64,000 bases of DNA from Paralithodes platypus (GCA_032716605.1 CM064480.1:46617372-46681371), one strand, 5' to 3'; positions 22,777 through 33,777 are shown, counted from the first letter of the stretch. The notes: generated from the letters alone by a model not told the origin. Numbers and translations are program-made.

Positions 22777-23717
22777 CATCTGTCACAGCCAATGCTGATT
22801 CTTCACCAGTTACACAGATACACAGACCACTCGGGTTCAAACGAGGGATTCCGGCCTTCAAATATTAAACGGTTCATTGCCATATACGTTAACCCGAGAA
22901 ATGCGATCGAACTCATGGAAGTATGTGTATAGCAAATGCGATAGGCCTCACGGAAGCAAGACCATGAACAAACCTTCATAAATGCCTCAGAGGCTCTCAA
23001 AACAAAGGAATATGTAATTAGGTGAGATAATTCCCCTCTAGTACTTCCCACCAATCATCTATATGTTTCTCACCACCCCCCCTTCCCCACCTTTTTCCCC
23101 CCTCCCCTCCACAATTATCACCTGTTTTTCCTCTTATTTTAATCATTTATTGGATATTTTTCGCGCAATTTTTTCTCCTGCGGTTACGTAGCACAAATGA
23201 GTTATGTAAGAGACCTTATATAACTCTGAGACTTCACCAGCTTGCCTCAGTATAGAGAGAGAGCTTGTAGAGGAAGGATGTATGTCTCGCCGCATCCCGC
23301 CTGAGGATACGACTGGGCGGCGAATATTTTCGTTCTTCACCACCCAAATGCTTTCCCCACTTATTTTATCACTCTTCAAGGTTCAGATATTCATCATATA
23401 AATATAATAAACGCATAATAATAAGAAATAATGTTATATATGGCGAAAATATCGATTTCTGTCAGAATTGAATGTAATTAATTCGCATATAACTAAGTTC
23501 ATCACAGGCCATTGGCGCGCTTGCCGGGTTAACTGACAGAGAGAGAAAGAATGAGTGAGAGACAAGAGAGTGCTATAGCTCCATACCTTTTACATAGCAT
23601 CCGGTTTGAGCTTACGGCAGAAAAACAATTTTAAGTTGAATACTAGACTGTACAATCACAACAAAGGGTTCCGTTTCCTCTCTCTGTTTGTGAGTGCATT
23701 TTTCCTGACATGTATTA
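22777..23717. other. No gene recognised
   Basis: Includes a polypyrimidine stretch at 23070-23130 and a diverged copy of the 21.4-kb module near 23575-23612. No coding motif. Confidence 0.4.
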
Positions 23718-23905
23718 TTAACGCTTTTAGTACCAAGTTGTCCGTGTCATTATATACTGGATATGTTTAAGTGATTTTATCCATCTTAGGGAGGACGTGT
23801 AACAATTAAAAGGCTTAAAACTATATCGGTTATCCATTTAAAATACCATGGTTTCCTCCTAAGCTGCATAAAATCGTCTAAATATAGCTGGAATAACACA
23901 AAATG
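23718..23905. mobile_element. Degenerate TTAA MITE, family A
   Basis: It starts TTAACGCTTTTAGTACCAAG and retains the family A words CCTAAGCTGCATAAAATCGT and CTAAATATAGCTGGAATAA. The right end is cut off where an inverted LINE begins. Confidence 0.55.
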
Positions 23906-23906
23906 A

Positions 23907-24250
23907 ATCAAGCTCAAAACTAATGACTGGACAACTATTCTTCTAGAGTTATCAAAGTGACCACTTATGCAACAACAATATATTAGTCTCCATGACTTGT
24001 TTATTTAACTTATACAAATGTTCATCAAAAAGCATGTAGTGATCCATGTAGGGGCCCACAAATTGATCAGTATTGCTGGGATAAATATTGTGTTATGAGA
24101 GTAAATAACAATATCGTTAACAATCTGAAATAACAACTGTTTATTGCCTATAGATATACATTACGTCTTACTAGCATTGAGCAGTAGTCCATTTCTGAGA
24201 AAGTATAATTGAGCCTCCATAAGAGATGCCTTGTCTTCGGTAAGGAAGGG
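23907..24250 (-). pseudogene. LINE-Z fragment (minus), inverted arm
   Basis: Nearly the exact reverse complement of 24888-24987 joined to 28340-28552. The minus strand encodes the end of an RT palm (YFLRNGLLLNASKT, then ISIGNK). It forms the left arm of an inverted pair of the same element. Confidence 0.7.
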
Positions 24251-24987
24251 TTTAATACCACTTTGGTAACTGCCACTGTCTCCATAGCTTGGAAGGATGC
24301 AATACTAGTTTCCTTGCACAGAAAAGGTGATGTGAACAATATTAACAATCATCAACTATTTCAATATTGCCAGTCCAATCTATAGTCCTAGTGAAAATAG
24401 TAGCAATTCAGCTTGTGAAATATGTATAATCTAATCAACTTCTCTCAAACACACAACATAGATTTTGACCTAGACTGTCCATACAAACCGTGCTAACTAC
24501 CATTATTGATGCTAATTATGATTACACGGACATCAGAAGAATATCACTACAGGTACTAACTTTATGCGATCTATTATAAAGGCTTTTGATCGCGTAAGTC
24601 ACAGCTTCATTCTGAGAAACTGTGCTGAGCTCGGAATGGATTCCTTTTGGTTTAATATTTACTTGGGAAATAGAAGTCAATCTGTTCGGCTAGGCAAAAT
24701 AGTGTCTATGCAGGAGCAAATTATTTATGGTGTACCTCAAGGATCCATTTTTGGATCAATCTTGTTCACTACTTACGTAAATGATTTGCGAGCTAACTTA
24801 AAAGAGAGTATAGTAGTCCAGTATGCAGATGATACACAATTTCTCCATGCTGATTGTAAAAGTAATCTTGGAACGCTAATCACTTAAACTAAGGCATCTC
24901 TTATGGAGGCTCAATAATACTTTCTCAGAAATGGACTACTGCTCAATGCTAGTAAGACGTAATGTATATCTATAGGCAATAAACATT
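24251..24987 (+). pseudogene. LINE-Z RT fragment (plus)
   Basis: A broken reverse transcriptase: AWKDAILVSLHRKGDVNNIN at about 24280, then a degenerate fingers region, then IKAFDRVSHSFIL (motif A, 24577 on), GVPQGSIFGSILF and QYADDTQFLH (motif C). Several stops precede and follow the open 108-codon part at 24564-24887. The downstream 3' region continues at 28340-28552, beyond the nested Jockey-like LINE. Confidence 0.75.
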
Positions 24988-27900
24988 TTTTTTTTTTTTT
25001 TTTTAAGAGACAATGAACGGAGGAAGGAAAAACACAGATAAAACAAAAAGGTCCATGTGCCTAAAGGCATCCTCCATTCATAAAATGTTTGTAACAACTG
25101 GATTTAAACATTTGTTGATTGTAAGTTTGTGGAAAGCAATTCGAGGGAAGTGAATTCCAAAGAGTAGTAGCTCTGGGGATAAATGAATTCTGATAAGCAG
25201 AAGTTCTGCATTGTGGAGGAGAAAGTGTAAATTCATGGGCGCTCTCAGCTGCCCTAGTTCTACGGGGAAAGATGTGGAGAGGCGGCACAATTGAAGCAAG
25301 TTCCTCGGAACAATTGCTGTGAAAATATCTGTAGAATAATGCAAGGGATGCAACGTTTCTTCGTATGGCTAATGTAGGAAGGTCCTGTGTGATTGCAGGG
25401 TTATTGATTAATCTAATAGCTTTATTTTGAATTTTGTCCAACTGCCTCAATGCAACCACTCCACTTCCACCCCACAGAGGTGAACAGTAATCCATCTGAG
25501 AGCGCACATGACTTTTATATATTACGGCCAACTGCTCGTCAGTGAAGAATTCTCGAACTCTGTACAGGAGTCCCAGTTTTTTAGAGGCATTCTTAGCAAT
25601 GCTTCTAACATAATGTGTCCAGCTCAAGTTAGTAGTTAATGTTACACCGAGAATGTCAATACTAGGGGAAGTGGGAATATTTACATCATTAAAAAATATA
25701 TGGGAGTCAGTGAGATTCTGTCGGTTAGAAAATTGAATGTACTTGGTTTTCTGTGCATTAAAGGAAACTAGATTCTCTTGTCCCCATTCATTAATTCTAG
25801 AAAGGTCCTGGTTCAGAGAAATTGCAGTGTTTATTTTTGAATTTATAAGATCGGGTTGGGTGAAAGAATTGGTAAATGTGAAGGAACTGTGAAGTGTTGA
25901 GTCATCTGCGTAGGAATGTATTGGATTATGAGTGGTAGATATGAGATCATTGATATGAATGAGGAACAGAGTTGGGGCCAAAACTGATCCCTGGGGAACA
26001 CCAGCATTTATTGATTGAAATTGAGAATAAAGGCCATCTACCATTACACGTATTTTTCTGTTATGAAGATAAGAAGAAATTAGTGGAACTAATGATGCAA
26101 GGCCGTAGTGTGACATCTTCGACAATAAGGATTGATGCCAGACTCTATCAAATGCCTTAGATATATCCAGTGCTATTGTATGTGTTTCACCATGTTGGTC
26201 TGTAGCTTGGTTGATTTGATGCGTAAGAAGGCAAAGAATGTCTGCAGTTGATCGACATCGTCTAAAACCATATTGCCTATCACTGATTAATTTATTATTC
26301 TCAAGATGCTTAATTATGTGATTATTTAATATAATTTCAAAAACTTTGCCAAGAGTGGAAGTTATAGCTATTGGTCTGTAGTTTGATGGATCTGAAGAGG
26401 CACCTTTTTTAGGAACTGGATGGATGTTTGCTTCTTTCCAGGGTACTGGGAAGCATGAGGTATGAGTACACAGACGGAAAAATTTTGCCAATACAGGAGC
26501 GAGCACCAAGGAGCAATTCTTAAGTACAATTGGAGGAATTTCATCTGGACCAGGAGCCTTATCTACTGAGAGATTCTGCAAAATAGTTTTGACATGTCTG
26601 GTGTGGATCTTAAGTGAGGGAATTTCAGGTGAATTAAAATTAAGTACAGGGACATCTTGATTTATTTCATCTAAGGTTGAGTTGGTGGAGAAAATATCTG
26701 CAAGAAGGTTAGCTTTACCTCGTGGGTCACTTACAAGATTGCCAGTCGGAGATTTTAATGGTGGAATGGATGAAGCAGTAGTGAAGTTGGATTTGAATGA
26801 GTTAAGAGTAGACCAAAATATTTTGTTATCATTTGGATTATTTAGAAGTTTATTTGCCTGCTTATGGAGAAAGTTTGATTTAGTTAGGTTTAATACAGTT
26901 TTGGCATGATTTCTGATGTTTCTAAAGTAATTAAAGGCTTCATGTGTTTTTGATCTTGTGTATGCATTGTAGGCTATTGCTTTTTGTTCAGTTACTCTAG
27001 CACAATTATGGTCAAACCATTTAGGTGAATTAGATCTTTTACTGTACTTTTGATGAGGAATAAAAGTTTCCATTCCAATTTTTACAAAATCTTGTATGTG
27101 GCTCAAGGTAGAGTGTGCATCATTAGAAAAGAAAGAGGTCCAGGGAATATCAATAAAGAAACCTTGAAGACCCTCCCAGTCTGCCCTATCGTAATGCCAT
27201 TTAGTCACCAAAACAGGTTCAGAGTGGGAAGGTGTGGTAGGTGATAGACAGGTGGCCTGTATCAGACAGTGATCAGAAGATCCAAGTGGGGACCTCACTG
27301 TAACATCATAATTTTCTGAATTGGTTGTTAAAAATAAGTCCAGTAGGTGGGAATTATGATTAGGATTATCTGGTACACGGGTGGGTTGGTTGACTAGTTG
27401 AATGAGATTAAATGAGTCTGCAAATAGCTCACATTCAAGACCAGCATCATCAGTCCTGGCTGAATGAGTGAGCCATTCAACATTATGGACATTAAAATCA
27501 CCCAACACAGTGATTTCAGAAGAAGCATTTAAGTTGAGGACACTGAGTTGTGAGGACAGAGAATCAAAAAGACTTTGCTCTGGAGGAGTATTTGGGGAAC
27601 GGTAGATGCAACATATGTATTTAAATTTACCAGCAGAAATTAATTTGTATATAGAATAATCAAAATAGGGACAATTGAAACTAGTAACCTCCTCCAGGGC
27701 AATTTCAGATTTTGCGAAGCAACATACACCACCTTTAGGTCTGAAATTTTGGAGCAGTTGATAACCTGGAAAATTAAATCTAGATGTGTCAGATGTGGAT
27801 GTTACTTGAGTCTCTGTCAAAAAAAGGAGAGTAGGGGATTCTGCTTGAAGAAATTGGTGTACAGAATTGATGTTAGAGTGAAGTCCCCTTATATTACTAA

Positions 27901-28339
27901 AGAAATAGCTGTACTGACAAGCAGCTTTGGGACGTTGCAATGCTCTTGACACAGTCGCATGATGACGACCGGGAGGGCCCTGTGTCAATAACCCAACCCT
28001 GCCGGGGGTGGATATCCGAGGGACCACCAGGTTTGCTCTTAACAATTGTACTGCCATATTTATAAGGTAAGTGTATGGTGTTACATGTATGATATGTAGT
28101 GGGAAGAGTAGTATTTTATGGATAGAGGATAGCGATGTAGGGCAATGTCGTGAAGTTGGATGTGTATGTTATATAAAGAGGGTTTTCCTGATACCCCTGA
28201 TGTGTGAGGCAGAAAGATATGTATCCAGCTACCAAGGCCTGGGAGAGAAAATGGAATTCAGGCTATTCCCTGAGTCTCCCGAAACCTTGGCGGTAGTACT
28301 TCCCTGGGCGGGGCTGAAATTTCAGATTGTTATTTCAGA
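24988..28339 (-). mobile_element. Jockey-like LINE, nearly complete
   Basis: On the minus strand it has a 5' region of about 280 bases, one long ORF and a poly(A) tail, seen as a T run at about 24987-25004. It is inserted in the right arm of the LINE-Z inverted pair: the intact left arm shows that GGCAATAAACA and GTTATTTCAGATTGTTAACG were once nearly adjacent. A clean target duplication is not evident. Confidence 0.85.
25061..28057 (-). CDS. LINE ORF2: endonuclease and reverse transcriptase, 998 codons
   Basis: Nicks target DNA and copies the element RNA. The N-terminal part is an apurinic-type endonuclease: TETQ (81-84), GDFNVHN (186-192) and SSDHC (260-264), with key Glu, Asp/Asn and His residues present. 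The reverse transcriptase follows: NYRPIA (559-564), catalytic Asp in ALDISKAFDRVWH (Asp 631), GVPQGSVLAPTLFLIHIND (686-704) and YADD (716-719). The C-terminus has the TTLWNSLPSN tail typical of Jockey-group proteins. No stop or frameshift interrupts it, so it could be active. The first 45 residues precede the endonuclease and the exact start is uncertain. No separate gag-like ORF1 is visible upstream, so either the family lacks it or the copy is 5'-truncated. Confidence 0.9.
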   Translation of the reverse strand: MAVQLLRANLVVPRISTPGRVGLLTQGPPGRHHATVSRALQRPKAACQYSYFFSNIRGLHSNINSVHQFLQAESPTLLFLTETQVTSTSDTSRFNFPGYQLLQNFRPKGGVCCFAKSEIALEEVTSFNCPYFDYSIYKLISAGKFKYICCIYRSPNTPPEQSLFDSLSSQLSVLNLNASSEITVLGDFNVHNVEWLTHSARTDDAGLECELFADSFNLIQLVNQPTRVPDNPNHNSHLLDLFLTTNSENYDVTVRSPLGSSDHCLIQATCLSPTTPSHSEPVLVTKWHYDRADWEGLQGFFIDIPWTSFFSNDAHSTLSHIQDFVKIGMETFIPHQKYSKRSNSPKWFDHNCARVTEQKAIAYNAYTRSKTHEAFNYFRNIRNHAKTVLNLTKSNFLHKQANKLLNNPNDNKIFWSTLNSFKSNFTTASSIPPLKSPTGNLVSDPRGKANLLADIFSTNSTLDEINQDVPVLNFNSPEIPSLKIHTRHVKTILQNLSVDKAPGPDEIPPIVLKNCSLVLAPVLAKFFRLCTHTSCFPVPWKEANIHPVPKKGASSDPSNYRPIAITSTLGKVFEIILNNHIIKHLENNKLISDRQYGFRRCRSTADILCLLTHQINQATDQHGETHTIALDISKAFDRVWHQSLLSKMSHYGLASLVPLISSYLHNRKIRVMVDGLYSQFQSINAGVPQGSVLAPTLFLIHINDLISTTHNPIHSYADDSTLHSSFTFTNSFTQPDLINSKINTAISLNQDLSRINEWGQENLVSFNAQKTKYIQFSNRQNLTDSHIFFNDVNIPTSPSIDILGVTLTTNLSWTHYVRSIAKNASKKLGLLYRVREFFTDEQLAVIYKSHVRSQMDYCSPLWGGSGVVALRQLDKIQNKAIRLINNPAITQDLPTLAIRRNVASLALFYRYFHSNCSEELASIVPPLHIFPRRTRAAESAHEFTLSPPQCRTSAYQNSFIPRATTLWNSLPSNCFPQTYNQQMFKSSCYKHFMNGGCL

Positions 28340-28552
28340 TTGTTAACGATATTGTTATTTACTCTCATAACACAATATTTATCCCAGCAAGACTGATAAA
28401 TTTGTGGGCCCCTACATGGATCGCTACATGCTTTTTGATTAACATTTGTATAAGTTAAATAAACAAGTCTTGGAGACTAATATATTGTTGTTGCATAAGT
28501 GGTCACTTTGATAACTCTAGAAGAATAGTTGTCCAGTCATTAGTTTTGAGCT
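28340..28552 (+). pseudogene. LINE-Z 3' region (plus), right arm
   Basis: Reverse complement of 23907-24120 and the continuation of 24987 across the nested LINE. Non-coding or degenerate 3' sequence. Confidence 0.7.
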
Positions 28553-28990
28553 TGATTAATTAATGTATAAAGATATGGGGTACTACTACTATATATATAT
28601 ATATATATATATGAGTGCAAAATTGTACAATTTTGCTGCAAGGGTGCCTGTAGGAGGACTCGGAAAATATGACCATGTTTCTCCAGCTTTTGAAGAGTTA
28701 GCCTATAATGGCTGAAAGTAAAGCAGAAACACATATTAGATACATCAATTCATATATTTAAGACAGTTTATGATATCTATCCCGAGTTCGAGGGTTCAAG
28801 TCCACCAGAATCCGAAAACAAATTCTGGCTATTCTGATGGAGAGGATTGTATCGTGGTCCCTTCCTAGCCAAGCTGCTCAACTATCAGTTTGCGATAGCC
28901 TCCACATACTCTCACAAATGCATATGCGCATATACTATATTGGGAACTAAGGCACCTCACTGTCGCCAAATGTCGCATGTGACCTCGTAG
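28553..28990. other. No gene; (TA)n at 28589-28612
   Basis: A short TA run and a B-box-like GGGTTCAAGTCC near 28792, without a recognisable tRNA head. Confidence 0.4.
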
Positions 28991-29355
28991 TTAAGGGGAG
29001 GTAGACCGTTTTTCTGGACCCCCTTCTCCCTAATGTTTAGCCCCACTAGTTTGAAATTATAAGACGTTCGGCCCATTAGTTTGGCGATTTTAACACCTTT
29101 CGCCCCATTTCGTTGTCAATTTTAAGACCTTTCGTGCCATTTAGGTGTCAATTATTTCCTGGCGAGCGATAACGAGCCTGCAATTTTAAGAGGAACCGGC
29201 CTTCGGCCGGAAATATTTTCTACCGAAAAATGTACAAATTTAGCTTGGGTCTAGGGGGTGTTTTTTCTAATCTTGATGGAGGTCTAGGGAGGAAACTAAA
29301 AAAATATATGAATAAATGAATGAATAGACCAAACAAACGGTCAGTCTCCCCTTAA
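28991..29355 (+). mobile_element. TTAA-flanked MITE, family B copy 4
   Basis: TTAAGGGGAGG ... TCTCCCCTTAA, with the GGCGAGCGATAACGAGCCTG core and CCGGCCTTCGGCCGG hairpin. About 365 bp. A TTAACCCCTTTAGCACC stub of family A follows at 29385. Confidence 0.85.
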
Positions 29356-29507
29356 GGTAGAATAAGCATTGTACTGTACCTAGGTTAACCCCTTTAGCAC
29401 CATTAAGAAAAACTCTGTAGATGTTACACCTGCAAGTGAATTTATAACGGCCATATATTATAATAATTGATTATTAATATTATTACACACACATACACAC
29501 ACACACA

Positions 29508-29760
29508 CGGACGCTGTGGCAGAGCACACTGAGTCACTGTACTCTAATCGTTTGGCCCAGATAGCACAGGTTCGCAGGTTCGAATCCAGCTACCTTTGGG
29601 TGGCGTTTCTGGCAAAAAAATATCCTTGCTGTGGAGGTTAGATGTGGATACACCACTTCATGGCAACACCTGAGTCCCTGCCCACATTTTACCCCTGCTG
29701 GTGGTATATAGGCACCATTTCTTGAGGTAACCAAAGTCAACCTGTTGACTACTTAGGATA
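29508..29760 (+). mobile_element. tRNA-derived SINE-like unit, family 3
   Basis: GCTGTGGCAGAGCACACTGA resembles an A-box arm and GCAGGTTCGAATCCAGC (around 29573-29590) is a good B-box. A non-tRNA body follows. Only one copy is seen in the window, so this could also be a decayed tRNA gene. Confidence 0.45.
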
Positions 29761-30180
29761 TGTTAGGTTAAAGAATGTATATTTTCAACCTCATTAGCTG
29801 CCGACTCGAAATAAGCTATTTATAATGATGTATTATTCTCACCCACACACCCACGCATGGATGATTGCTAACGTAATATCATGTACATCATTGATAATTA
29901 ACTGATAGACCATTATATTTTGGTTATTTTATAGCTTTTTTTAGCTAACTCTCACACACATTCTTTCTCTGTGGTAAAACTGGCCCTACCCACCAAACAT
30001 TAACTGGCGGACCATTAACCATGATCAAGGTAAGCTGGAGGCTCACGGGCTGGGAAGTAGGCAAAACAAAATTCTGCCAACACTTCTGGGATATTTTGCA
30101 CTGGTATCGGACATTAGACTGAAGATAGTTAAATATAGGAGGCAACATAATTATTTTAAAAGTGTGACTTATAAGCCGTA
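29761..30180. other. Spacer with a family G MITE fragment
   Basis: The stretch at about 30068-30130 (ATATTTTGCACTGGTATCGG) matches the interior of the family G element at 61985-62199. The ends are lost. No gene. Confidence 0.4.
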
Positions 30181-30204
30181 AGATCAGTTTTGCAGATAAA
30201 TGTT

Positions 30205-30960
30205 TGACTCCATTAGTTTGGAGACTTTGTTGCGCTTCACCCTATTGAGGTGCCATTTCTTTTTGGACGAGCGATAACAAACCTGCTATTAACCCTTCCA
30301 GCCCGGCTGTCCTTTTATAAGGACACCGCGGCAGATGGGCAGGACCCCGGGTGTCCTAATAACAGGCAGTAAGCTTGAAAGCCTATTCAGCTTGGTCTGA
30401 ACGCCGTGCGTCCGACGCATGTAAACAAAGCCGGTCATTGCGTCACCGCACCTCCGAAAACAAGAAGGAGACGTCGGATCAATGTTGTTGTATGGTATGA
30501 CGAAATTAGTGTCTGAAAAGCTCCGATATTGTCAACATCGCGGCAAAAATTGCTCCACGGAAATCGTCATCACAACTGAACCAGTTGACTTACAGAGCTC
30601 TACTCAATGCCAGTCTACAGATTAGAAACCGCACTACGTTTAGAGATGCGTGGGAAATGTCTAGCAGTTAAAATAACAAAGATACGGTAGCCTAGGCCTA
30701 GACGTTATTCGGCCAAATCGCCCGGGTACCTGACACTGCCCTTAGGAGGGGGCCCCCGGGGGGGAAGGGTTAAGGAGAAGCCGGCCCTCGGTCGGGACAT
30801 ATCTCTACCGGGGAAAAGAAAGTAACATTTAGCTTGAAGGGGTCTGGGAGCGTTATTTAGGTTGAAGAGGGTCTGGGAAGGTGTTTTTCTTAGTGTAGGA
30901 GATAAACTGATGATACATAACTTGAAAATGACGGCAGCAAGTAAACCCCTCAATAATAAC
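30205..30960 (+). mobile_element. Old family B-related element, split by family D
   Basis: Degenerate family B words flank the insertion: GACGAGCGATAACAAACCTG on the left, GAGAAGCCGGCCCTCGGTCG and GGGGTCTGGGAG on the right. The outer ends are not clear. Confidence 0.5.
30289..30773 (+). mobile_element. TTAA-flanked MITE, family D copy 1
   Basis: It starts TTAA-CCCTTCCAGCCCGG and ends GGGGAAGGG-TTAA. The flanks CCTGCTA and GGAGAAGCCGGCC join into the expected family B order once the insert and one TTAA are removed. 485 bp, non-coding, homologous to 16604-17094 in reverse orientation. Confidence 0.85.
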
Positions 30961-31269
30961 TAAGCAAAATATCTTAATGACCCTCAAGACATCCCGCCAG
31001 AGAGTGTTTATGGAAGCTTTTCATGAGGGCCTGAACATGACAACTGGCGAGATAGTATTGATGTCACTTATAAATGAGGTGACAAGCGCCCGAACTGGAA
31101 CAATTAGGAACTAGTAGTCACAATAAACACTGAGCGCTTAAGTGTAAGAAAATGGTACATAAAGTTGCCCACATAAGTTCTGCTCCTCATCGTGATCTTA
31201 TGTATATGATGATATATTATGATCTCGGGTAGAGGTTTTCCCATAGGGAAGCGTAACATGATAAGGAAG
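30961..31269. other. No gene recognised
   Basis: Unique AT-rich sequence. Confidence 0.4.
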
Positions 31270-32590
31270 AGTAAGACGAGCGCAGCCGTTTTTTCTTTAT
31301 TAGCCAGACGTTTCGGAGCATAATTTGTCCATCATCAGTGCTAAAAGTAAGAACAAACACTTGTCATCATAAAGTAAAAAGTTAAACCATTCAGTTTCGT
31401 TCTTTCTCATTAAATTTCCATTAATATTTAGATATAAAAACAGCCTATATTTCGAGATGCTAAGATTTATATCCTAAGACTTCTGCAACAACAACCGAAA
31501 TTAAAAGGAAAATTAAAAATTCAGGTGAATCCACAAGATACGAGTCCTAGATGAAATGAGAAAAGAATTATAGTGAATGCGATATATATTAAGCAACAAG
31601 ATAATGCCTAAAATGTATTTATGTATGAGTAAGGCCTACAATTTTAAAATATACTAAATCATCACTTACGCAAATATCCTACTACTTAAAAAGCATTGCA
31701 ATAATGTAAATTGTGACTAGAGATTCACAACTAACGACCAAAGCAATCAAATGAAACAATAGAGTATGTAGTGGCAAATACATTATTTATGACGAACTAA
31801 TACAGTTGAAATTACAAATACTACTAATATTAATAGTTACATGATACATAAGCATAGAAATGAACAGTGCAATGCTTACATAAATTATTGTGTAAAAGTT
31901 GCAGAGCGGTACAATTGTTGAGTTGAGGTTGCTTAGTCATAATAAAAAGCGATTCCAATATGAGGAGGTCGGATCTGTTGCGGGCAGAGGCAAGAATACT
32001 AAAATCCTTGTCAGCAAGTGGGTGGTTAGACGTGTGACAGTGATCACGTATCGCAGACTGCGATGGGGAGCTTAGATAAATGTGGTTACCACGGTATGAC
32101 CTTCACTGATGTTCAAAGATTCTGTGCTGTAGTGACCTTATACTGGAACCCACATATCGAACAATACAATTCGAACAAGTGTACTGATACACAGCGCAGG
32201 ATCTAAGAAGACACGTTAATGCTTCCACGCTACGTAACACACTTCCAATGGTAAAATTACTCTTAAAGATAAACCTAAAGTTATTGTGAGGAAATGATTC
32301 CTTTAAAATACAATTGAGTTATTTTCTAATTGAAAAGCTTAGACGTCCTAGATAGGGAAGAGTAACATAACTAGTATCTTTAGCGACTGACTGTACAGGA
32401 GGGGGTGGTGTGAATACATTGTTGAGAACATTTCGTAGAGTTTTATAGAATATGTTGCTTGGATATCCATTTTGAAGGACATATTTGTGCAATTTTGTAT
32501 TTCTGCGTCAAAGTGAGAGTTACTAGAACATAAGAGACAAACCCTACTCATAAGTGTTTTAATAAAGTTTAATTTCTGAAACATGACTTA
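31270..32590 (-). pseudogene. Penelope-like element remnant (RT thumb, GIY-YIG, pseudo-LTR)
   Basis: Penelope-like elements use a telomerase-related RT and a GIY-YIG endonuclease. On the minus strand, 32584-32348 reads FIKTLMSRVCLLCSS followed by a FKMDIQ-type helix, the thumb region seen in this family. Further on (about 32200-31880) comes AVYQYTCSNCIVRYVGSSIR, the GIY-YIG core with its Cys pair, and later RSDLLILESLFI with the expected catalytic Glu. Stops and frameshifts break it and the RT palm is missing. A hammerhead motif lies downstream at 31303-31338, as expected in the pseudo-LTR. Confidence 0.7.
31303..31338 (-). ncRNA. Hammerhead ribozyme-like motif
   Basis: The minus strand reads CTGATGA, then a GGA/TCC stem with a 10-base loop, then GAAAC and GTC. 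These are the conserved boxes and cleavage triplet of a minimal hammerhead. Its place after the GIY-YIG region fits the pseudo-LTR ribozymes known in Penelope-like elements. Stem II is short, so activity is uncertain. Confidence 0.6.
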
Positions 32591-32727
32591 TTAGCGCAAC
32601 TGTGCATATAAAAGACGGGAAAGAGGGATGGGCCAATATAAATGGGTAGCCCTCATATCTGGAAGCAATTAGGGGAACTTAGCAAGCAATAGGTGATGAT
32701 GAATGGAGAGAAGAATAGGGTAGGGGC
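32591..32727. other. Short spacer
   Basis: No feature seen. Confidence 0.4.
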
Positions 32728-33097
32728 TTAAGGGGAGATGGTTCACTTTTTGGGCGATTTTTGCACTTGTTCATTATTTTTCTAGTTTCCTTCCTATACC
32801 CCCATCAAATTAAAAAAAAAACATCCATTAGATCCCCCTTCTAGATTAATTTGTAAATTTTTCGGTAGAAAAATTTCCCGGCCGAAGGCCGGGTCTTTCA
32901 ACATTACAGGCTCGCTATCGTTCGCCAGGGAAAAAATCGACACCTAAATAGCACGAAAGGTCTAAATATTGACGAAGAAATGGGGCGAAAGGTCTTAAAA
33001 TCGACTAACTAATGGGGCAAACATCTTAACATCTGAAAACTAATGGGGCTAAACATGAGGGAGAAAGTGGTCCAGAAAACCGGCTCATCCCTCCTTA
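32728..33097 (-). mobile_element. TTAA-flanked MITE, family B copy 6
   Basis: TTAAGGGGAGA ... CCTCCTTAA with the CTCGCTATCGTTCGCCAGG core; 370 bp. Confidence 0.8.
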
Positions 33098-33171
33098 ACC
33101 CGACCTGCCTGGGTAATTAATTGTTCAGTCATGAGCAATAAGTTGCCCAAAAATCATCCTCTTAAGGGGAG

Positions 33172-33541
33172 ATGGGTCGTTTTTCTGGACCCCTTTCTCC
33201 CTCATTTTTAGCCTCATAAGTTTTGACATTTTAAGACGTTCGGCTCATTAGTTTGACGATTTGAACACCTTTAGCTCCATTTCGTTGTCAATTTTAAGAC
33301 CTATCGTACCATTTCGGTGTCGATTGTTTTCCTGGGTAGCGATAGCGAGCCTGTAGTTTCAAAGAAACTGGCCTACGGCCGGGATATTTTTCTACCAAAA
33401 AAATGTACACATATATCTTGAGGGGGGGGGGGGGTTTAGTTTTTTTTCTTCTAAGTTTGAGGTAGGTCTAGCGAGGAAACTAACAAATAAATTAATACAT
33501 GCATTAATAGAAGAAAAAAAAAGCGACTAGCCCCTTAACCC
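33172..33541 (+). mobile_element. TTAA-flanked MITE, family B copy 7
   Basis: TTAAGGGGAGATGGGTCG ... GACTAGCCCCTTAA, 370 bp, with GCGATAGCGAGCCTG core. Its right TTAA is shared with the next element. Confidence 0.85.
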
Positions 33542-33746
33542 CTTCAACACGATGAAGTAAATTTAATCACATTCTGGTTACCAATAGACGATTTTCTTTC
33601 GCTTTTAATCACCCTTCAGGTTTCAAAGGGGTAAATACGATCACAAAAAGCCCCCTGAATAAATAGGTCCTTCATAAACTGCATAAAATCGTCTAAATTT
33701 AGCCAGCATAAATAGTAAAAAGGTGAACTGGTGCTGCAGGGGTTAA
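33538..33746. mobile_element. TTAA-flanked MITE, family A
   Basis: TTAACCCCTTCAACACGATG ... TGCTGCAGGGGTTAA, with AGACGATTTT and AAATCGTCTAAATTTAGCC inside. It abuts family B copy 7 through a common TTAA. Confidence 0.8.
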
Positions 33747-33777
33747 ACGGTGTATAGCAATGATATTATCACATTTC

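Noticed and set aside
23143..23379. 78-codon minus-strand ORF
   Set aside because: No motif, no repeat support and typical chance length for this composition.
28775..28835. tRNA-like segment with a B-box word
   Set aside because: No A-box at the right distance and no cloverleaf could be drawn.
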